Part shown: positions 31,619 to 42,059 of the stretch, piece by piece
Layout of the letters: every line of letters starts with the position of its first letter
How positions within the stretch are numbered: the stretch's first letter is position 1
Origin: a virus
Reading direction: 5' to 3' (one strand)
DNA: 64,000 bases
IMG/VR virus record: IMGVR_UViG_3300028840_004626
Location: 1-64,000 of that record
Translations under genes and position numbers: made by a program
Notes under the pieces: model-generated
What the model was told of the DNA's origin: nothing
The model's database searches: none
Seen by the model: only the letters and a program-made list of their open reading frames with translations

Positions 31619-34600
31619 TTGCCTCCATTTCAGCCCTATACATATGGACTCAGTTCCAACCAGCCGGTAGCGCTGGCTGAGGACAGTTTAACTAGGGCTG
31701 AGGCAAGTACGCGTACGTATTGGGATGCCGGCCCGCAGCCACTATCTAACCCTCTAGAAGACCAACTATCTGGCTTAGCTTCTTTTGGTCTGGGCGTTGG
31801 GGCATTAGCTGCCGCTGGTCGTATGCAGTTCGGCCAGCAGCGTGGATGGGACTTTTATGCCCGTTTTATTCGGACAGTTGAAGAGTTTTCTCCTGGTCGC
31901 GTTTTACGAACCTTTCAGCTAAGCCACCTAATTTCTCCCCTTGAGACGGCCTCAAGGCAACAAAGGTATATTTCTGGCGCAGTTTTACAAGACCTGGCTC
32001 AGCGCAAGGGAGGGAAAGACTTCCTGCGTTATATTGCCAGGTTGACAGGCAGAGATCCGCAATTCCTTGATGATATTCTAAGCTACGGTATCCGATTTGA
32101 GGGCGGCAAGCTTTTTCTAGGCAAAACGAATAAGGTCATTCTGAAACATGCTGCTGTTATCAGATCTCCTGCATTTGCAGCTCCTGCGTTCCAGATGGGT
32201 TATGTGAGATCTGCATTAGGTGGCCCTGCCGCTGACGATATTTTCAAGAGCATGATTAAGTTTCGGGGGGTCACGGGCCGACCCGAGCACGAGTCATTTC
32301 TCTTTATTGGAGGCAAAACAAGAGCACAGGCATGGCGTCGTTATCTTTTTGGATATGGCACAACTCTAGTTGAGAGAATGAACCAGTTGGCACGAGCACC
32401 CTTCGAGCTCGAGCCCTTTGCTACCATCATGCACAAGGTGCCTATTTTGCGTAGTTTGCGCCTGGGTGTGGTTCCGTCGAGTGGCCTCAAGACACTTGGT
32501 AAACTAACTGGAAAACTGGGCATCCTTGGTTTTGCCGCAATGCTGGCCTATAAGGAACTCGATTATCAGGCTAGAAAGTCTGAATTTCTTGACAAGACTC
32601 TTCTTGGGGAAGGTATCACAGCTGGCATTGGTAAGCTAGTAACGCAATCTAATCTTGCTGCTTCGCGCATCGCAGAATACACGGGACTACAAGATTATCG
32701 GGAATGGCAAGAAAAGATTGCTCCTGGCAGTACCAGCCTAACTAAATTGGCCGCTTTTCCGATTATGGGTGCATTGGGTGCCTCCTGGATGGGGTATGGA
32801 AGGCGCATACATGAACAATTGAAGTTTCAGCGCATGGGCCTGTCCATGAATGAAGCCGCTATGGCCACAGCAGCCCAAAGCGATGCCTTTATGGCTGCTA
32901 TTTATGGAAGGAAAAAGAAGCGTCCATCATATCTACCCTCTCAGGCACAGCAGATCATACATCAACAAACAGAGAAGCGAGTAGCTGGCTGGGAAGGCAA
33001 GATGGCCAAGTTGGTTGCAAGTATGCAGGATGGGCGACGAAAGGGCCTGACCGGTACTTTAGCCCGTATGATGGGACAAATGACCCCTAGCAAAGTTCAT
33101 GCGATCTTGGGCATAGGTGTGGGTTTTGGACTTATACTTCCATTTTTGCCTGGAGCATTGTTGCCATCAGAAAGACCAGAAGAACTAGAGGCCCTTTACG
33201 CTGGCCGCAAGAGGGTTCCGGTTCGCAAGGGTCGATGGTGGGAATTTGGACGTTCCCCGTATGAAGGTAAACGGGTCCAATACTATAGGCAGCACTGGTA
33301 TCCGCGCATGCTTACCCGGGCTAGAGAAAAAGCTATTTATGGCGAAGATATGTCGCCGTTTGAGAGATTTTTTCACGAGAATTTCACCTATGAGCTTGAA
33401 AAGAAACATTATTATGAAAGGCCCTATCCGGTAACGGGAACAGCATTTGAGGATATTCCATTCATAGGGCCGGTATTGGCAGCCACCATTGGGCGTTTCT
33501 TTAAGCCCCCTAAGTTAATGCATACAGAGGACTGGATGCGCGTAGGGGCAGAAGGTGAAGAATTAACCGTTAGAATGCCTGAAAAATATGGTTATGAGCC
33601 TGTTGCTGAAGAGGTCGGCGGAGAGCTACCCCAGGGATCTCCTATCTCTCCCTACGGGGCCAAGGGGGTTGTCGGCGAGCAGATTTACCGTATGACAGAA
33701 ATGATTGGTTTGCCTGGTTTTACCATGACAGCCATAAAAGAGGCCATCACAGGAGAATCTGATACTTTTGCCCAGGAGATGCAATTAGAGTCTGCTCGTA
33801 GACTGTACGGCGCAGAGAGGGCTTATTGGGATCTTGAATTAGGTGGCGGGATAGGCACCACAGAGCTTGTGCGACGCCTGTATCCACATAGGCGACGTCA
33901 GATACCCATGTATAATCCGATCCGGAACCGTATGCCAGAATGGCTCCCAGGGGCCGGAGAACGCGCTCCAGACTTCTTAAAGGGTGATCCGTATGCGAAG
34001 GTCCAAGAAGGGGAATTAAGGCTTCCTGGGCCGGGCTACGCAGCCCTATACCCAGAGTTGGAAGGGGTTGCATATGAGGATTATCCTCTGATCCATAGAT
34101 TTGCTATTTTGGCAGACGTGGCCCCATATACAGAACGATTCAAACAGATTGAGCGTCAAGTAAGGGCAAGCATCAAAAGGAATGAGCTTTCTGAGCAAGA
34201 AATTGCTATATATCGCGAGCGGATGGAAGAAGTTAAGGCTCGCAAAGTAAGAAAACAATTTTCCCCCTACAAGTACAGGGAGAGAAAACTGAGTGTTCCC
34301 GAGATGATACTGGCTGAAGCCAATGAATTAGAGAAGGAGAAGGCTGAGGAGGTTTCACTAATGGAAGAGGTCTTTGGTAGTTATTGGGAGACCTTGGCTC
34401 ATGAATCTGAAACCCCACTTGAATACCTGACTCCAATTAGTCCAGGAGCAAAGCTAATTCATATGAGGACTGCGGTCGAAGATTATGAAAGAACAGTAGC
34501 ATACGGAACAGAAAATGCATTCTGGGGACATCCCATCAGAGACTTCTTTAAGCCGTTTGCTGACACCATGAAGCATGCTCTTGGCTGGGAGGGCGAGCCC

Positions 34601-35497
34601 AGTCAAGTATCGCAAATGCGTGAATTAGAAGAGTATTTTGACATTTTAGAATATGTGAAGTACACCGCCCTCAAGCGACAGGCTGCGCGCCAACAGGATG
34701 AGGAAACTGTTGCCGACATGGAGCAAAAACGTCGCGAAACTCTATTTGGGATTAATCCATATACGTATAAGTTTTCCCAAATTTTTCGAGCACTTCCAAG
34801 ACGCGAGCGAGACTATTTCAATGCTTTTGTAGAAGCAGATATGGAGGAGCGTGCCCAGATTATTGGCATGGTCCCGGAAAATGAACAGGCACTTTATATA
34901 GCGCGGTGGCAATTGCGTGATGCAGATAACCTACGCAAGGCTATTAAAAAGGGCCTTTTGACTGAAGATCAGGTTGAACAGGCCAGGCAGACACTCAACG
35001 AATTATATCGCAGTCGCGATGTTGAGGGAATGCCAACCAGCAAAGAACTATGGGTGGAGTATCTGGCGACGCGCTTAGACGGAGAGAGTTATGCTGACTG
35101 GTATAGGCGCCGATATTTGTTGGCTGAAAAGTTGGATGGACGCATGCTTCCAGGGCCCGATTGGAAAGGATGGCATCCATCAGTTGACCTTGAGGATATC
35201 AAGTTAAAGATTGTTCAAGATGAAGGACGCAATATGTTTGAATACGATTTATGGCCAGATCGTGCCAGGATGGTTGCAAGGCGCCCAGCAGTAGAAGAGG
35301 CCGCAGAAGAATTACGTGGTACACTGAGTGAATCTGATGTGCGCTCTCGTATGCAGAATATCTTAGAAGCACACGGACTTGGCACGTCGCATGTGTCAGT
35401 ATTACCGACACTTGGAGAATCTGTGGTAGATTTAGATATTACAGAGAACAGAGATGCGGAGCTTATTAGTATTGCAAGAAAGCAATTACTAAATTAG
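31619..35497 (+). CDS. Tape-measure candidate, giant tail protein, 1292 aa
   Basis: TTG start (AGGTG upstream, weak). Placed where the tape measure belongs: after chaperones and before the baseplate hub. Hydrophobic segments at ~58-75 (ASFGLGVGALAAAGRM), ~290-312 and ~495-515 (ILGIGVGFGLILPFLPGALL) suit a membrane-crossing tape measure. Residues ~530-575 are strikingly rich in Trp, Arg and Tyr (VPVRKGRWWEFGRSPYEGKR, then YYRQHWYPRM), and ~605-640 hold TAFEDIPFIGPVLAATIGRF. A later segment has NRMPEWLPGAGERAPDFLKG and ELRLPGPGYAALYPELEG (~765-805). I recall such segments from large-phage virion proteins of unknown function. The last third is charged and helical. It lacks the long uniform helix of classical tape measures, so the call stays tentative. 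Confidence 0.62.
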   Translation: MPPFQPYTYGLSSNQPVALAEDSLTRAEASTRTYWDAGPQPLSNPLEDQLSGLASFGLGVGALAAAGRMQFGQQRGWDFYARFIRTVEEFSPGRVLRTFQLSHLISPLETASRQQRYISGAVLQDLAQRKGGKDFLRYIARLTGRDPQFLDDILSYGIRFEGGKLFLGKTNKVILKHAAVIRSPAFAAPAFQMGYVRSALGGPAADDIFKSMIKFRGVTGRPEHESFLFIGGKTRAQAWRRYLFGYGTTLVERMNQLARAPFELEPFATIMHKVPILRSLRLGVVPSSGLKTLGKLTGKLGILGFAAMLAYKELDYQARKSEFLDKTLLGEGITAGIGKLVTQSNLAASRIAEYTGLQDYREWQEKIAPGSTSLTKLAAFPIMGALGASWMGYGRRIHEQLKFQRMGLSMNEAAMATAAQSDAFMAAIYGRKKKRPSYLPSQAQQIIHQQTEKRVAGWEGKMAKLVASMQDGRRKGLTGTLARMMGQMTPSKVHAILGIGVGFGLILPFLPGALLPSERPEELEALYAGRKRVPVRKGRWWEFGRSPYEGKRVQYYRQHWYPRMLTRAREKAIYGEDMSPFERFFHENFTYELEKKHYYERPYPVTGTAFEDIPFIGPVLAATIGRFFKPPKLMHTEDWMRVGAEGEELTVRMPEKYGYEPVAEEVGGELPQGSPISPYGAKGVVGEQIYRMTEMIGLPGFTMTAIKEAITGESDTFAQEMQLESARRLYGAERAYWDLELGGGIGTTELVRRLYPHRRRQIPMYNPIRNRMPEWLPGAGERAPDFLKGDPYAKVQEGELRLPGPGYAALYPELEGVAYEDYPLIHRFAILADVAPYTERFKQIERQVRASIKRNELSEQEIAIYRERMEEVKARKVRKQFSPYKYRERKLSVPEMILAEANELEKEKAEEVSLMEEVFGSYWETLAHESETPLEYLTPISPGAKLIHMRTAVEDYERTVAYGTENAFWGHPIRDFFKPFADTMKHALGWEGEPSQVSQMRELEEYFDILEYVKYTALKRQAARQQDEETVADMEQKRRETLFGINPYTYKFSQIFRALPRRERDYFNAFVEADMEERAQIIGMVPENEQALYIARWQLRDADNLRKAIKKGLLTEDQVEQARQTLNELYRSRDVEGMPTSKELWVEYLATRLDGESYADWYRRRYLLAEKLDGRMLPGPDWKGWHPSVDLEDIKLKIVQDEGRNMFEYDLWPDRARMVARRPAVEEAAEELRGTLSESDVRSRMQNILEAHGLGTSHVSVLPTLGESVVDLDITENRDAELISIARKQLLN

Positions 35498-35507
35498 GGG
35501 GATCATT

Positions 35508-36089
35508 ATGAATGTTATGGACCATGTATTTGGAAAACATGCTTCAGATATCTCCAGATACTTTTCAGAGTCGCGTAATTGGTTCTCTGAGGTTACAGAC
35601 AAGACTTTAACTGCAGCGAATAAGGCAGTCCAGATGGGCAAGTCTCCCATTTTGGGAGTAAAACCAGTAGCATTAGGCGGCGCAGCAGCTGTAGCGCTAG
35701 CTGTCGCTTTGAGCGATCCTCCAGTAACGGCTGGTTCTGCTCCACGCGTGCAACCAGACCTTAAGAGTGGCACTGGTGGTTCTAGCCTAAAGCTGAATAT
35801 GGGTGTTCATCCAGGTTCAGCCAACTCGCCCAGGGCACCAATTCCTCCAAATCCAGCTCGCATGGGCAATACGGCTCGTATAGCTGGTCCGGATACTGCT
35901 GGTCGAATGCGCGATGAACGGTACCGGGTTAATGTGCGTGGAACTTCAGAGGGCAGCGTAAACTATAATGTCTTGGCAAACGATATTAACAACTCTTTGG
36001 GCGGCAATGTCACCGTTAATACTAGGATTTCTGATTCAAGAAGGTCTTTGACCGCACAGAACATCAGTGATATTCTAGCAAGAGGATAA
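35508..36089 (+). CDS. Hypothetical tail protein, 193 aa
   Basis: ATG with GGGGGA upstream. No family is recognised. The N-terminal ~60 residues are amphipathic (MNVMDHVFGKHASDISRYFS). Residues ~62-75 are a short Ala/Val hydrophobic stretch (GGAAAVALAVALS). A long Pro/Gly/Ser-rich and probably flexible middle follows. The end (NVTVNTRISDSRRSLTAQNI) looks folded and basic. It is placed between the tape-measure candidate and the hub and probably belongs to the tail tip or is an internal tail protein. Confidence 0.72.
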   Translation: MNVMDHVFGKHASDISRYFSESRNWFSEVTDKTLTAANKAVQMGKSPILGVKPVALGGAAAVALAVALSDPPVTAGSAPRVQPDLKSGTGGSSLKLNMGVHPGSANSPRAPIPPNPARMGNTARIAGPDTAGRMRDERYRVNVRGTSEGSVNYNVLANDINNSLGGNVTVNTRISDSRRSLTAQNISDILARG

Positions 36090-36102
36090 TCGAGGGGTCT
36101 AG

Positions 36103-39100
36103 TTGGCTAATCCTAAAGAAGTATCACAAGTTACTGACTTAATGGTTCCGGCATCACGACCTGGTGTGGTTGCGGGAGAACAAGATACCTGCATCATTAA
36201 CGACGTTATGCTACAGATTCCCCCTCAGAGAATCAGGGTTAGCAAACAATCGTTGAACTATGAATGGCATACCCTTCGGACCACATTTGCCCAGAAAGCC
36301 AAATCGGGTCACGGCAAGGTATTGATTACGCTAGATCTAATTTTTGAGGGCAATGCTGCAATTAACGGGCAAATGCGTCCGTTAATCGCCGGCCTGAGGG
36401 CCACGCCCTTTTGTGTCTGTTATAACAAATATCTACAAGATTCTCTTATGGGTATGGAGAATGCGAAATACCTTTCAGAAAGCAAAACTCAATATAAGCA
36501 CCTGAGACCGTTAGCATTGGCTGTCACCGGGATGCATGTCCAGACTATTGAAGGGCATCCCGAAAGTGTCCGCGTAGTATTAGAGTTTATATGGTTTAAT
36601 TACTCTCCTTATATGCCAGTGTGGGCGTATAAAGTAGGAGAGCTGCATGATAGGCCAGGTACTGCGAATAAGTCTAGTCTCTGGAAGAAATTTTATGAGC
36701 CTTTTATGTACTCACGCCATAAAATTGACTGGCCTCATCAGCCCGGATCTCGGAATAGCAAGACATCTATTTTCTTTCGCGAATTCGCTACATTTCCACG
36801 AGTTAATGCATCAGGCTATCGTGCCGTAAGACAGCTTCTTGAATTACTCAAGAACAATCCGACTGTAGTTATTCAAACACTTAACAAGGTATTGGCTGAT
36901 GAAGAGATTGAGTGGACTGATCAGAATATTTTTGATGTTGTATATCGAGAACTAGCTAACAACAAAAATGTCAACGAGGAAATTCGCAAACGAATGAAAC
37001 AAAGTTCGCTGCGCAACGGGATGATCACTCGTGCTGCAGAGGGCAAGGCCAAAGATGCCCTGAGCGCTATCGCAAGAGACACATACAACGATTCTGTTAC
37101 CGGACAACACTCTTGGTCTCAGATGAGAGAAAAAGAAGTTGAGGATGCTATTCGCGAGCTCACAAAGAGACAGGAGGATGCTGCTCAGCAGGAAAAGATG
37201 TTGCAGTATCTTGGAGTTAGCAGCGAGAACTCGAGCGAATATAAAAAACTAGATACCTTTAGTTTATCTGGAGAGGTGCCCCATCGTGGAAGCCAGCTAT
37301 TCATTGGAGGGTTTGATGTATATGGGCGCAAGAACAAGCTAGACATTGTCCCTGAAACCGGCTTTATTATTGAATCTATTGCTGTGACATTTTCTAATGC
37401 TTTGGCTGTAATTCCGATGATGGCCTATAGATATCCTACAGCCCAACATATTGGCAGTAATGACGTAGAAGTATCGATGGTACTTAATTGCACTAATGAT
37501 GCTGCGCGTAGGCTGCAGGCATTATATGATGTCATAGAGGCTACGTCACTCAAGTATAAGATGATCCCGCAGGGATTTTTAAATCCGTGGATTTATAACG
37601 ACCTTATTAATTTCTTTGGCCTAAAAGAGTTCTTGACCAAAAATTTAGTTATCGAAACTTACCCAGGTCAGCCCGGGCGCAGTCGTGCTATCTTAACCCT
37701 TTCTCATGCCGGAGTACTCAGTTCCTCTGGCCTTAGGGACCCAGAAGCTTTAGTGCAGGAATACATTTCTACCTCTAGTACAGTTCAGGGGCGCATGAAT
37801 AAAGTATTCAGTTCCCTGATTCGAGAAAAGGGCCAGACCGATAGTTTGCTGACACCTGCTTCTTTAAAATACTACTTTATTGAACCCAAGATCAATAAGT
37901 TCAATCCTCGTTATGCTGCAATAGGCAATTTATTGCAAGACTATTGTGATGAGTATAACGGGTTTCTAAAGAGGGTTCACGGCGTGATGTGGGAAATGCC
38001 AGAAGAGGGCACTGGTGCTGGATCTTATGCTCCAGTGGAAGCTGAAGCTGAGGGCCTGGATCAAGCTAATTATAATGCACTCATGGATCTGGTTGAGTTT
38101 TCTTCAGAGCATGGTTTTATTGCCAATATCAATAGAATTCAAAATTCAGTTACTGATCGAGATTCAGCTATGAACGCTGAGGCTCAGTCTAGGGCTCGTA
38201 CACGAAGGGCTCAAAGCGTAGACCAGATTACGAAACAGAGACGTCGATATCGGTCACTTAAAAGAGTATTCGGTATTGATGACAAGGGTCGGAAGGATTG
38301 GATTGAGCTTAATAAGCAGGCATATAATGTTGCTGATCCGAATTTTGATTTTCTCAAGAAGGTCTATCTCAACAAGTATCAGGAAGGCATCCAGCGTGCA
38401 TTTGATACCATTATGAAGCAATATCCGGATCATCCAGATTTTGCTTCTGTGTTTCAGGTTATTGAAGATTCTCCTTTACGCAAGGGAACGATGACATATA
38501 TGGATTTTCGTCCACAGATCAAATCTGTATATGGATATGTTAATCCATCAGAAGGGATTACCCCCTCAAAAAATAGGCGTGGCGGCACTGTCAAAGAAGA
38601 GGAACTGATCCAGTTTAATCCAGATCTATATTTGTACTACCCCGTATTTGATGGGGGGATTGTTAATCTATCTGAAGGCAAGATTATTGATTCTGATGTC
38701 ATCAACAAAGCTAGAAAACTTAGTTTAAAGACATTTGACGAGGCGCAGCAATCTACCAATGATTGGTTTAAGGGTAACTACTTATCTAGCTTACGTAATG
38801 CATCGATTTCTCAGCCATACGATAATCTCGAAAAGCGACTAAAGAATGGAGAGTTGCAGGCTCCTTTTTATGAGGGGGAGTCTTGGAAGAACTCAACAAG
38901 AACCACAGATATCCAGAAGACTGTTGTTGTAGATGATCTTAAGCAGGGGCATATCAACTATCCTCGACCCGGTATCATGCGTGGTCAAAACGAGATCAGC
39001 GTAGCCAATACGATGTCAGCATTGTGGCAAGGCGCGGATGCTGGAGCTAAACCCTATAAGCCAAGCGATAGACAACGTTCATCGCCACCAGTCTCCGGAA

Positions 39101-42051
39101 CAACTAAAGAGAGAGCGAAACGCATCTTTCCTTATGTAAAGCAAGCAGCACAGAAATGGGATTTAGATCCTGGGCTTATTTATGCTGTTATCGAAAAAGA
39201 AAGTGGCGTTGGTCGCAATATGGGACCTAACCAGGTAACCGCTACTGGGTATATGCAGTTATTGCAATATGAGATCAATCCGCGAACCAGGAAACGAGAT
39301 GTTCCAAGTGAAGCACAGCAATTTGCTACGCAAAGAGGACAGACCCTATTGGATCCTGGAACCAATATAGATCGAGGCTGTTTTCTCTTGAATCGCTATT
39401 CTAAGAGGGCCTCCAAGAAGGGATTGCGCAGAGGTAGTAACGAGCATACAGAGCTGTTATTGGCATATTATAATATGGGTCCCGGTATCGTTGACCAATG
39501 GCAAAGCGCAAAAAAGAAAACAGCTCGTGGACAATCTTTGTCTAGCAAAGAAGAGCGTCGCATTGGCGAACCCCCCGAGACTGGTGGACAATCAGGTGGT
39601 TTCGGATCTGTAGCATCCCCTACGGGGCTTATTCCGCTGCGCACATACAAGCGCTACACAAACAAGATTATGTCTAATGTGCCTAAGTGGCGCAAGTTTG
39701 TAGCTGAGCAGAATGCGAAGTCTGGGACCCCGTCTGCGTCACAACAAGCACGCATAGATCGTGGTAGGGAACAGGCGCTTAATACAGATGTCACCTCTAG
39801 TACCCTGTCTCCTATTACTGAGGCCATTAAATCATTCGAAGAAGACCTCTATCATGGTCAGGCTCAGAGCCTGATACGTGCCTATCCAGCATTTAAGTTA
39901 TATTTTATCGAAGATGATAGCCAGGAAAAGCGTTTAGCCTTCGATGATTTTTTCAGCTATAACGCTGTGCAGTCTATTCGTGTAGTGAGAAGTCGCAATA
40001 TCCCCGCCGACATGTGCGAGATCGTATTAACTAATATATCTGGCACCCTTACCAATCGTAAATTTCGCCAGGGCCGCGATGGTGGCTCCGCCCCAAGGGA
40101 TTCTTCTGGTCGTATCGTACAAGAAAGTATTAACCCTAGTCTTTCTGGAACCTCCATGGAGAATCCGATTGCATCCCTATTGCTTCGCGAGGGAACACAT
40201 ATTTCTTTAAGGTTGGGTTATTCTAATGATCCAGATAGGCTTGAACTAGTCTTTACTGGCGTTATTACAGAAATCGAATTCTTGGGCTCAGAAGATTTGA
40301 TTCGCATTTTAGCTCAAAGTTACGCCATTGAGCTCGTACAAGATATCAAGGGCTTTGAAAAGCCGAAAAAGGTAGGCTCTTGGGAAATACTCGGCTGGGG
40401 ACCTGCTGGACTTCAGGATGCATCGACATCTAAAGTTCTAGAAGAGATGATTACACAGCCAGAGGTTGTCCACTTTGGGCGATGGAAAGCATTGGCACAA
40501 AATGCGACGCCTCTACGCGAGTTGCTTACGAACAAATATCACTATGTGCCCACACCACAGGACGATAATATTTTCGCACCACCTCCAGAAATGGAGTCTG
40601 AGGTGCTTTTGAATGAGGGCTGGTTTATTGATTCAACTAGTTATGTAATCTACCGAACAACCATTTGGGATATCTTTCAGGAAATGACGCTCCGTCATCC
40701 CAATTTTGTTGCTTTGCCTGTTCCTTACAAGGGTAGGGATACAGAGCGAATGACTATGTTTTATGGTTTACCTAATCAGTTGTATTTTGCACGTGATGCC
40801 GACTATAAAGAAGAGAGCGCATCTAATGTCCTTAGGGACCGCATCTCATATCTTGAGCGTAAACAGAAAGAGGCAAAGGCTGTTTCTAGTGGACTCTATA
40901 GGATGGAGGGATCTAACTGGGGCCCTGGCAAGCGCAAGGCTACCGATGATGAAGAGGCACGCGAATTAGCGGCGAAGTTTACAGCTGAATCTATCGGGCG
41001 TACCATAGATCGTATTAAAAATCAGAGATTGAGACTTGCCAAGAGGTCTGGGTATATTAAGCCATTTAGAAACTACCATTTATTAACCAGCGACTATCAT
41101 ATTATCTCTAACAATATTCAGGCTAATGCTCGTGATGTGGCCAATACGATTGTTGTTCAATATGGTGCAGACGCCGATCCTTCTGAGATAACCAGCAGTA
41201 TTGGTGGAGGGGAAGTTGCTGTGGCGGGTGCAGACGAAAACGTAACTGTTAAACTGGATTCTGCTCTGCCAACAGAGGAGATTCGGACGCAAATCGCCCA
41301 CTTTCTTAACGTGACAACGGAGGATATGGCCAAGCGCTATGGGCTTGGAATGCTGCTCAGGAATGTGCGCGATATCTATAAGGGCGAAATTGCGCTAATT
41401 GGCAATCCCAAGATTAAGCCTTGTGATATCTGCTATCTTTTTGATCAATACAACGACATGATTGGTCCAGTGGAAGTTGAGCAGGTTACACACGTGTTTG
41501 ATTTTCAACACGGATTTCGCACAGAGGTCAAGCCAGATATGTTTGCCCAAGTAGGAGAATGGGCCCTATTAAGTACAGCTGATGCAATGGGTGTAGTTAT
41601 GGAAGGGGCCCTCAAGCATGTCTTTGGAAGTAGTGTGCTAGGAAGTGGGGCTGGTCGCGCTGTTTTATCTGGGCTCAAATATGGCTCTCGGGCGGCAGCA
41701 TTCTTTGGTCCAGCGGGCCTTATTGCTGCTGGTGCGGTACACTATATAGGCGGGTTTATGAGCCAGGCCATTGTAAACTTTACACAAATGGGTTATCCGC
41801 TGGTACTCAGTCCACTACAACATCGCGGACGCGTATTTGCGGGTGGCGTGCCTACTAGTAAGTTGCCAAAATCTATGTGGAATCGTATGTTTGGCGAATG
41901 GACGCCAATGGCAGAACAGGGTTTTGCGATGTGGGCAGAAGATAAAGTTGATGAAGTCATGGTTGGACTCAAAAAGCTGGGTGGTCTTTGGGGTGGTGGC
42001 TATTCTGAGGGCGATTTCTGGAATGATGGGAATACTTTAAAAGTTAAGTAG
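36103..42051 (+). CDS. Giant baseplate hub with embedded lytic transglycosylase, 1982 aa
   Basis: TTG start with GAGGGG upstream. Two N-terminal regions (~20-170 and ~405-560) have tube-like or LysM-neighbour-like strands (AVTFSNALAVIPMMAYRYPT, VEVSMVLNCT). Residues ~1005-1195 form an SLT-type lytic transglycosylase: AVIEKESG with probable catalytic E1033, GYMQLL, NIDRGCFLLNRY and LLAYYNMGPG; it would cut peptidoglycan glycan strands during entry. Residues ~1255-1820 follow the phage late-control gpD/gp27 hub pattern (FKLYFIED, TGVITEIEF, TTIWDIFQEMTLRHPNFVAL). A hydrophobic Gly/Ala segment lies near ~1855-1890. The single chain therefore combines hub, cell-wall enzyme and possibly membrane anchor. 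This is far longer than usual hub proteins, which keep the lysozyme on a separate spike. Confidence 0.85.
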   Translation: MANPKEVSQVTDLMVPASRPGVVAGEQDTCIINDVMLQIPPQRIRVSKQSLNYEWHTLRTTFAQKAKSGHGKVLITLDLIFEGNAAINGQMRPLIAGLRATPFCVCYNKYLQDSLMGMENAKYLSESKTQYKHLRPLALAVTGMHVQTIEGHPESVRVVLEFIWFNYSPYMPVWAYKVGELHDRPGTANKSSLWKKFYEPFMYSRHKIDWPHQPGSRNSKTSIFFREFATFPRVNASGYRAVRQLLELLKNNPTVVIQTLNKVLADEEIEWTDQNIFDVVYRELANNKNVNEEIRKRMKQSSLRNGMITRAAEGKAKDALSAIARDTYNDSVTGQHSWSQMREKEVEDAIRELTKRQEDAAQQEKMLQYLGVSSENSSEYKKLDTFSLSGEVPHRGSQLFIGGFDVYGRKNKLDIVPETGFIIESIAVTFSNALAVIPMMAYRYPTAQHIGSNDVEVSMVLNCTNDAARRLQALYDVIEATSLKYKMIPQGFLNPWIYNDLINFFGLKEFLTKNLVIETYPGQPGRSRAILTLSHAGVLSSSGLRDPEALVQEYISTSSTVQGRMNKVFSSLIREKGQTDSLLTPASLKYYFIEPKINKFNPRYAAIGNLLQDYCDEYNGFLKRVHGVMWEMPEEGTGAGSYAPVEAEAEGLDQANYNALMDLVEFSSEHGFIANINRIQNSVTDRDSAMNAEAQSRARTRRAQSVDQITKQRRRYRSLKRVFGIDDKGRKDWIELNKQAYNVADPNFDFLKKVYLNKYQEGIQRAFDTIMKQYPDHPDFASVFQVIEDSPLRKGTMTYMDFRPQIKSVYGYVNPSEGITPSKNRRGGTVKEEELIQFNPDLYLYYPVFDGGIVNLSEGKIIDSDVINKARKLSLKTFDEAQQSTNDWFKGNYLSSLRNASISQPYDNLEKRLKNGELQAPFYEGESWKNSTRTTDIQKTVVVDDLKQGHINYPRPGIMRGQNEISVANTMSALWQGADAGAKPYKPSDRQRSSPPVSGTTKERAKRIFPYVKQAAQKWDLDPGLIYAVIEKESGVGRNMGPNQVTATGYMQLLQYEINPRTRKRDVPSEAQQFATQRGQTLLDPGTNIDRGCFLLNRYSKRASKKGLRRGSNEHTELLLAYYNMGPGIVDQWQSAKKKTARGQSLSSKEERRIGEPPETGGQSGGFGSVASPTGLIPLRTYKRYTNKIMSNVPKWRKFVAEQNAKSGTPSASQQARIDRGREQALNTDVTSSTLSPITEAIKSFEEDLYHGQAQSLIRAYPAFKLYFIEDDSQEKRLAFDDFFSYNAVQSIRVVRSRNIPADMCEIVLTNISGTLTNRKFRQGRDGGSAPRDSSGRIVQESINPSLSGTSMENPIASLLLREGTHISLRLGYSNDPDRLELVFTGVITEIEFLGSEDLIRILAQSYAIELVQDIKGFEKPKKVGSWEILGWGPAGLQDASTSKVLEEMITQPEVVHFGRWKALAQNATPLRELLTNKYHYVPTPQDDNIFAPPPEMESEVLLNEGWFIDSTSYVIYRTTIWDIFQEMTLRHPNFVALPVPYKGRDTERMTMFYGLPNQLYFARDADYKEESASNVLRDRISYLERKQKEAKAVSSGLYRMEGSNWGPGKRKATDDEEARELAAKFTAESIGRTIDRIKNQRLRLAKRSGYIKPFRNYHLLTSDYHIISNNIQANARDVANTIVVQYGADADPSEITSSIGGGEVAVAGADENVTVKLDSALPTEEIRTQIAHFLNVTTEDMAKRYGLGMLLRNVRDIYKGEIALIGNPKIKPCDICYLFDQYNDMIGPVEVEQVTHVFDFQHGFRTEVKPDMFAQVGEWALLSTADAMGVVMEGALKHVFGSSVLGSGAGRAVLSGLKYGSRAAAFFGPAGLIAAGAVHYIGGFMSQAIVNFTQMGYPLVLSPLQHRGRVFAGGVPTSKLPKSMWNRMFGEWTPMAEQGFAMWAEDKVDEVMVGLKKLGGLWGGGYSEGDFWNDGNTLKVK

Positions 42052-42059
42052 GTGACAAA

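Noticed and set aside
32341-34436. Several 60-108 codon frames on the - strand within the tape-measure candidate
   Set aside because: Short shadows of a long + strand gene, without ribosome sites or recognisable domains.
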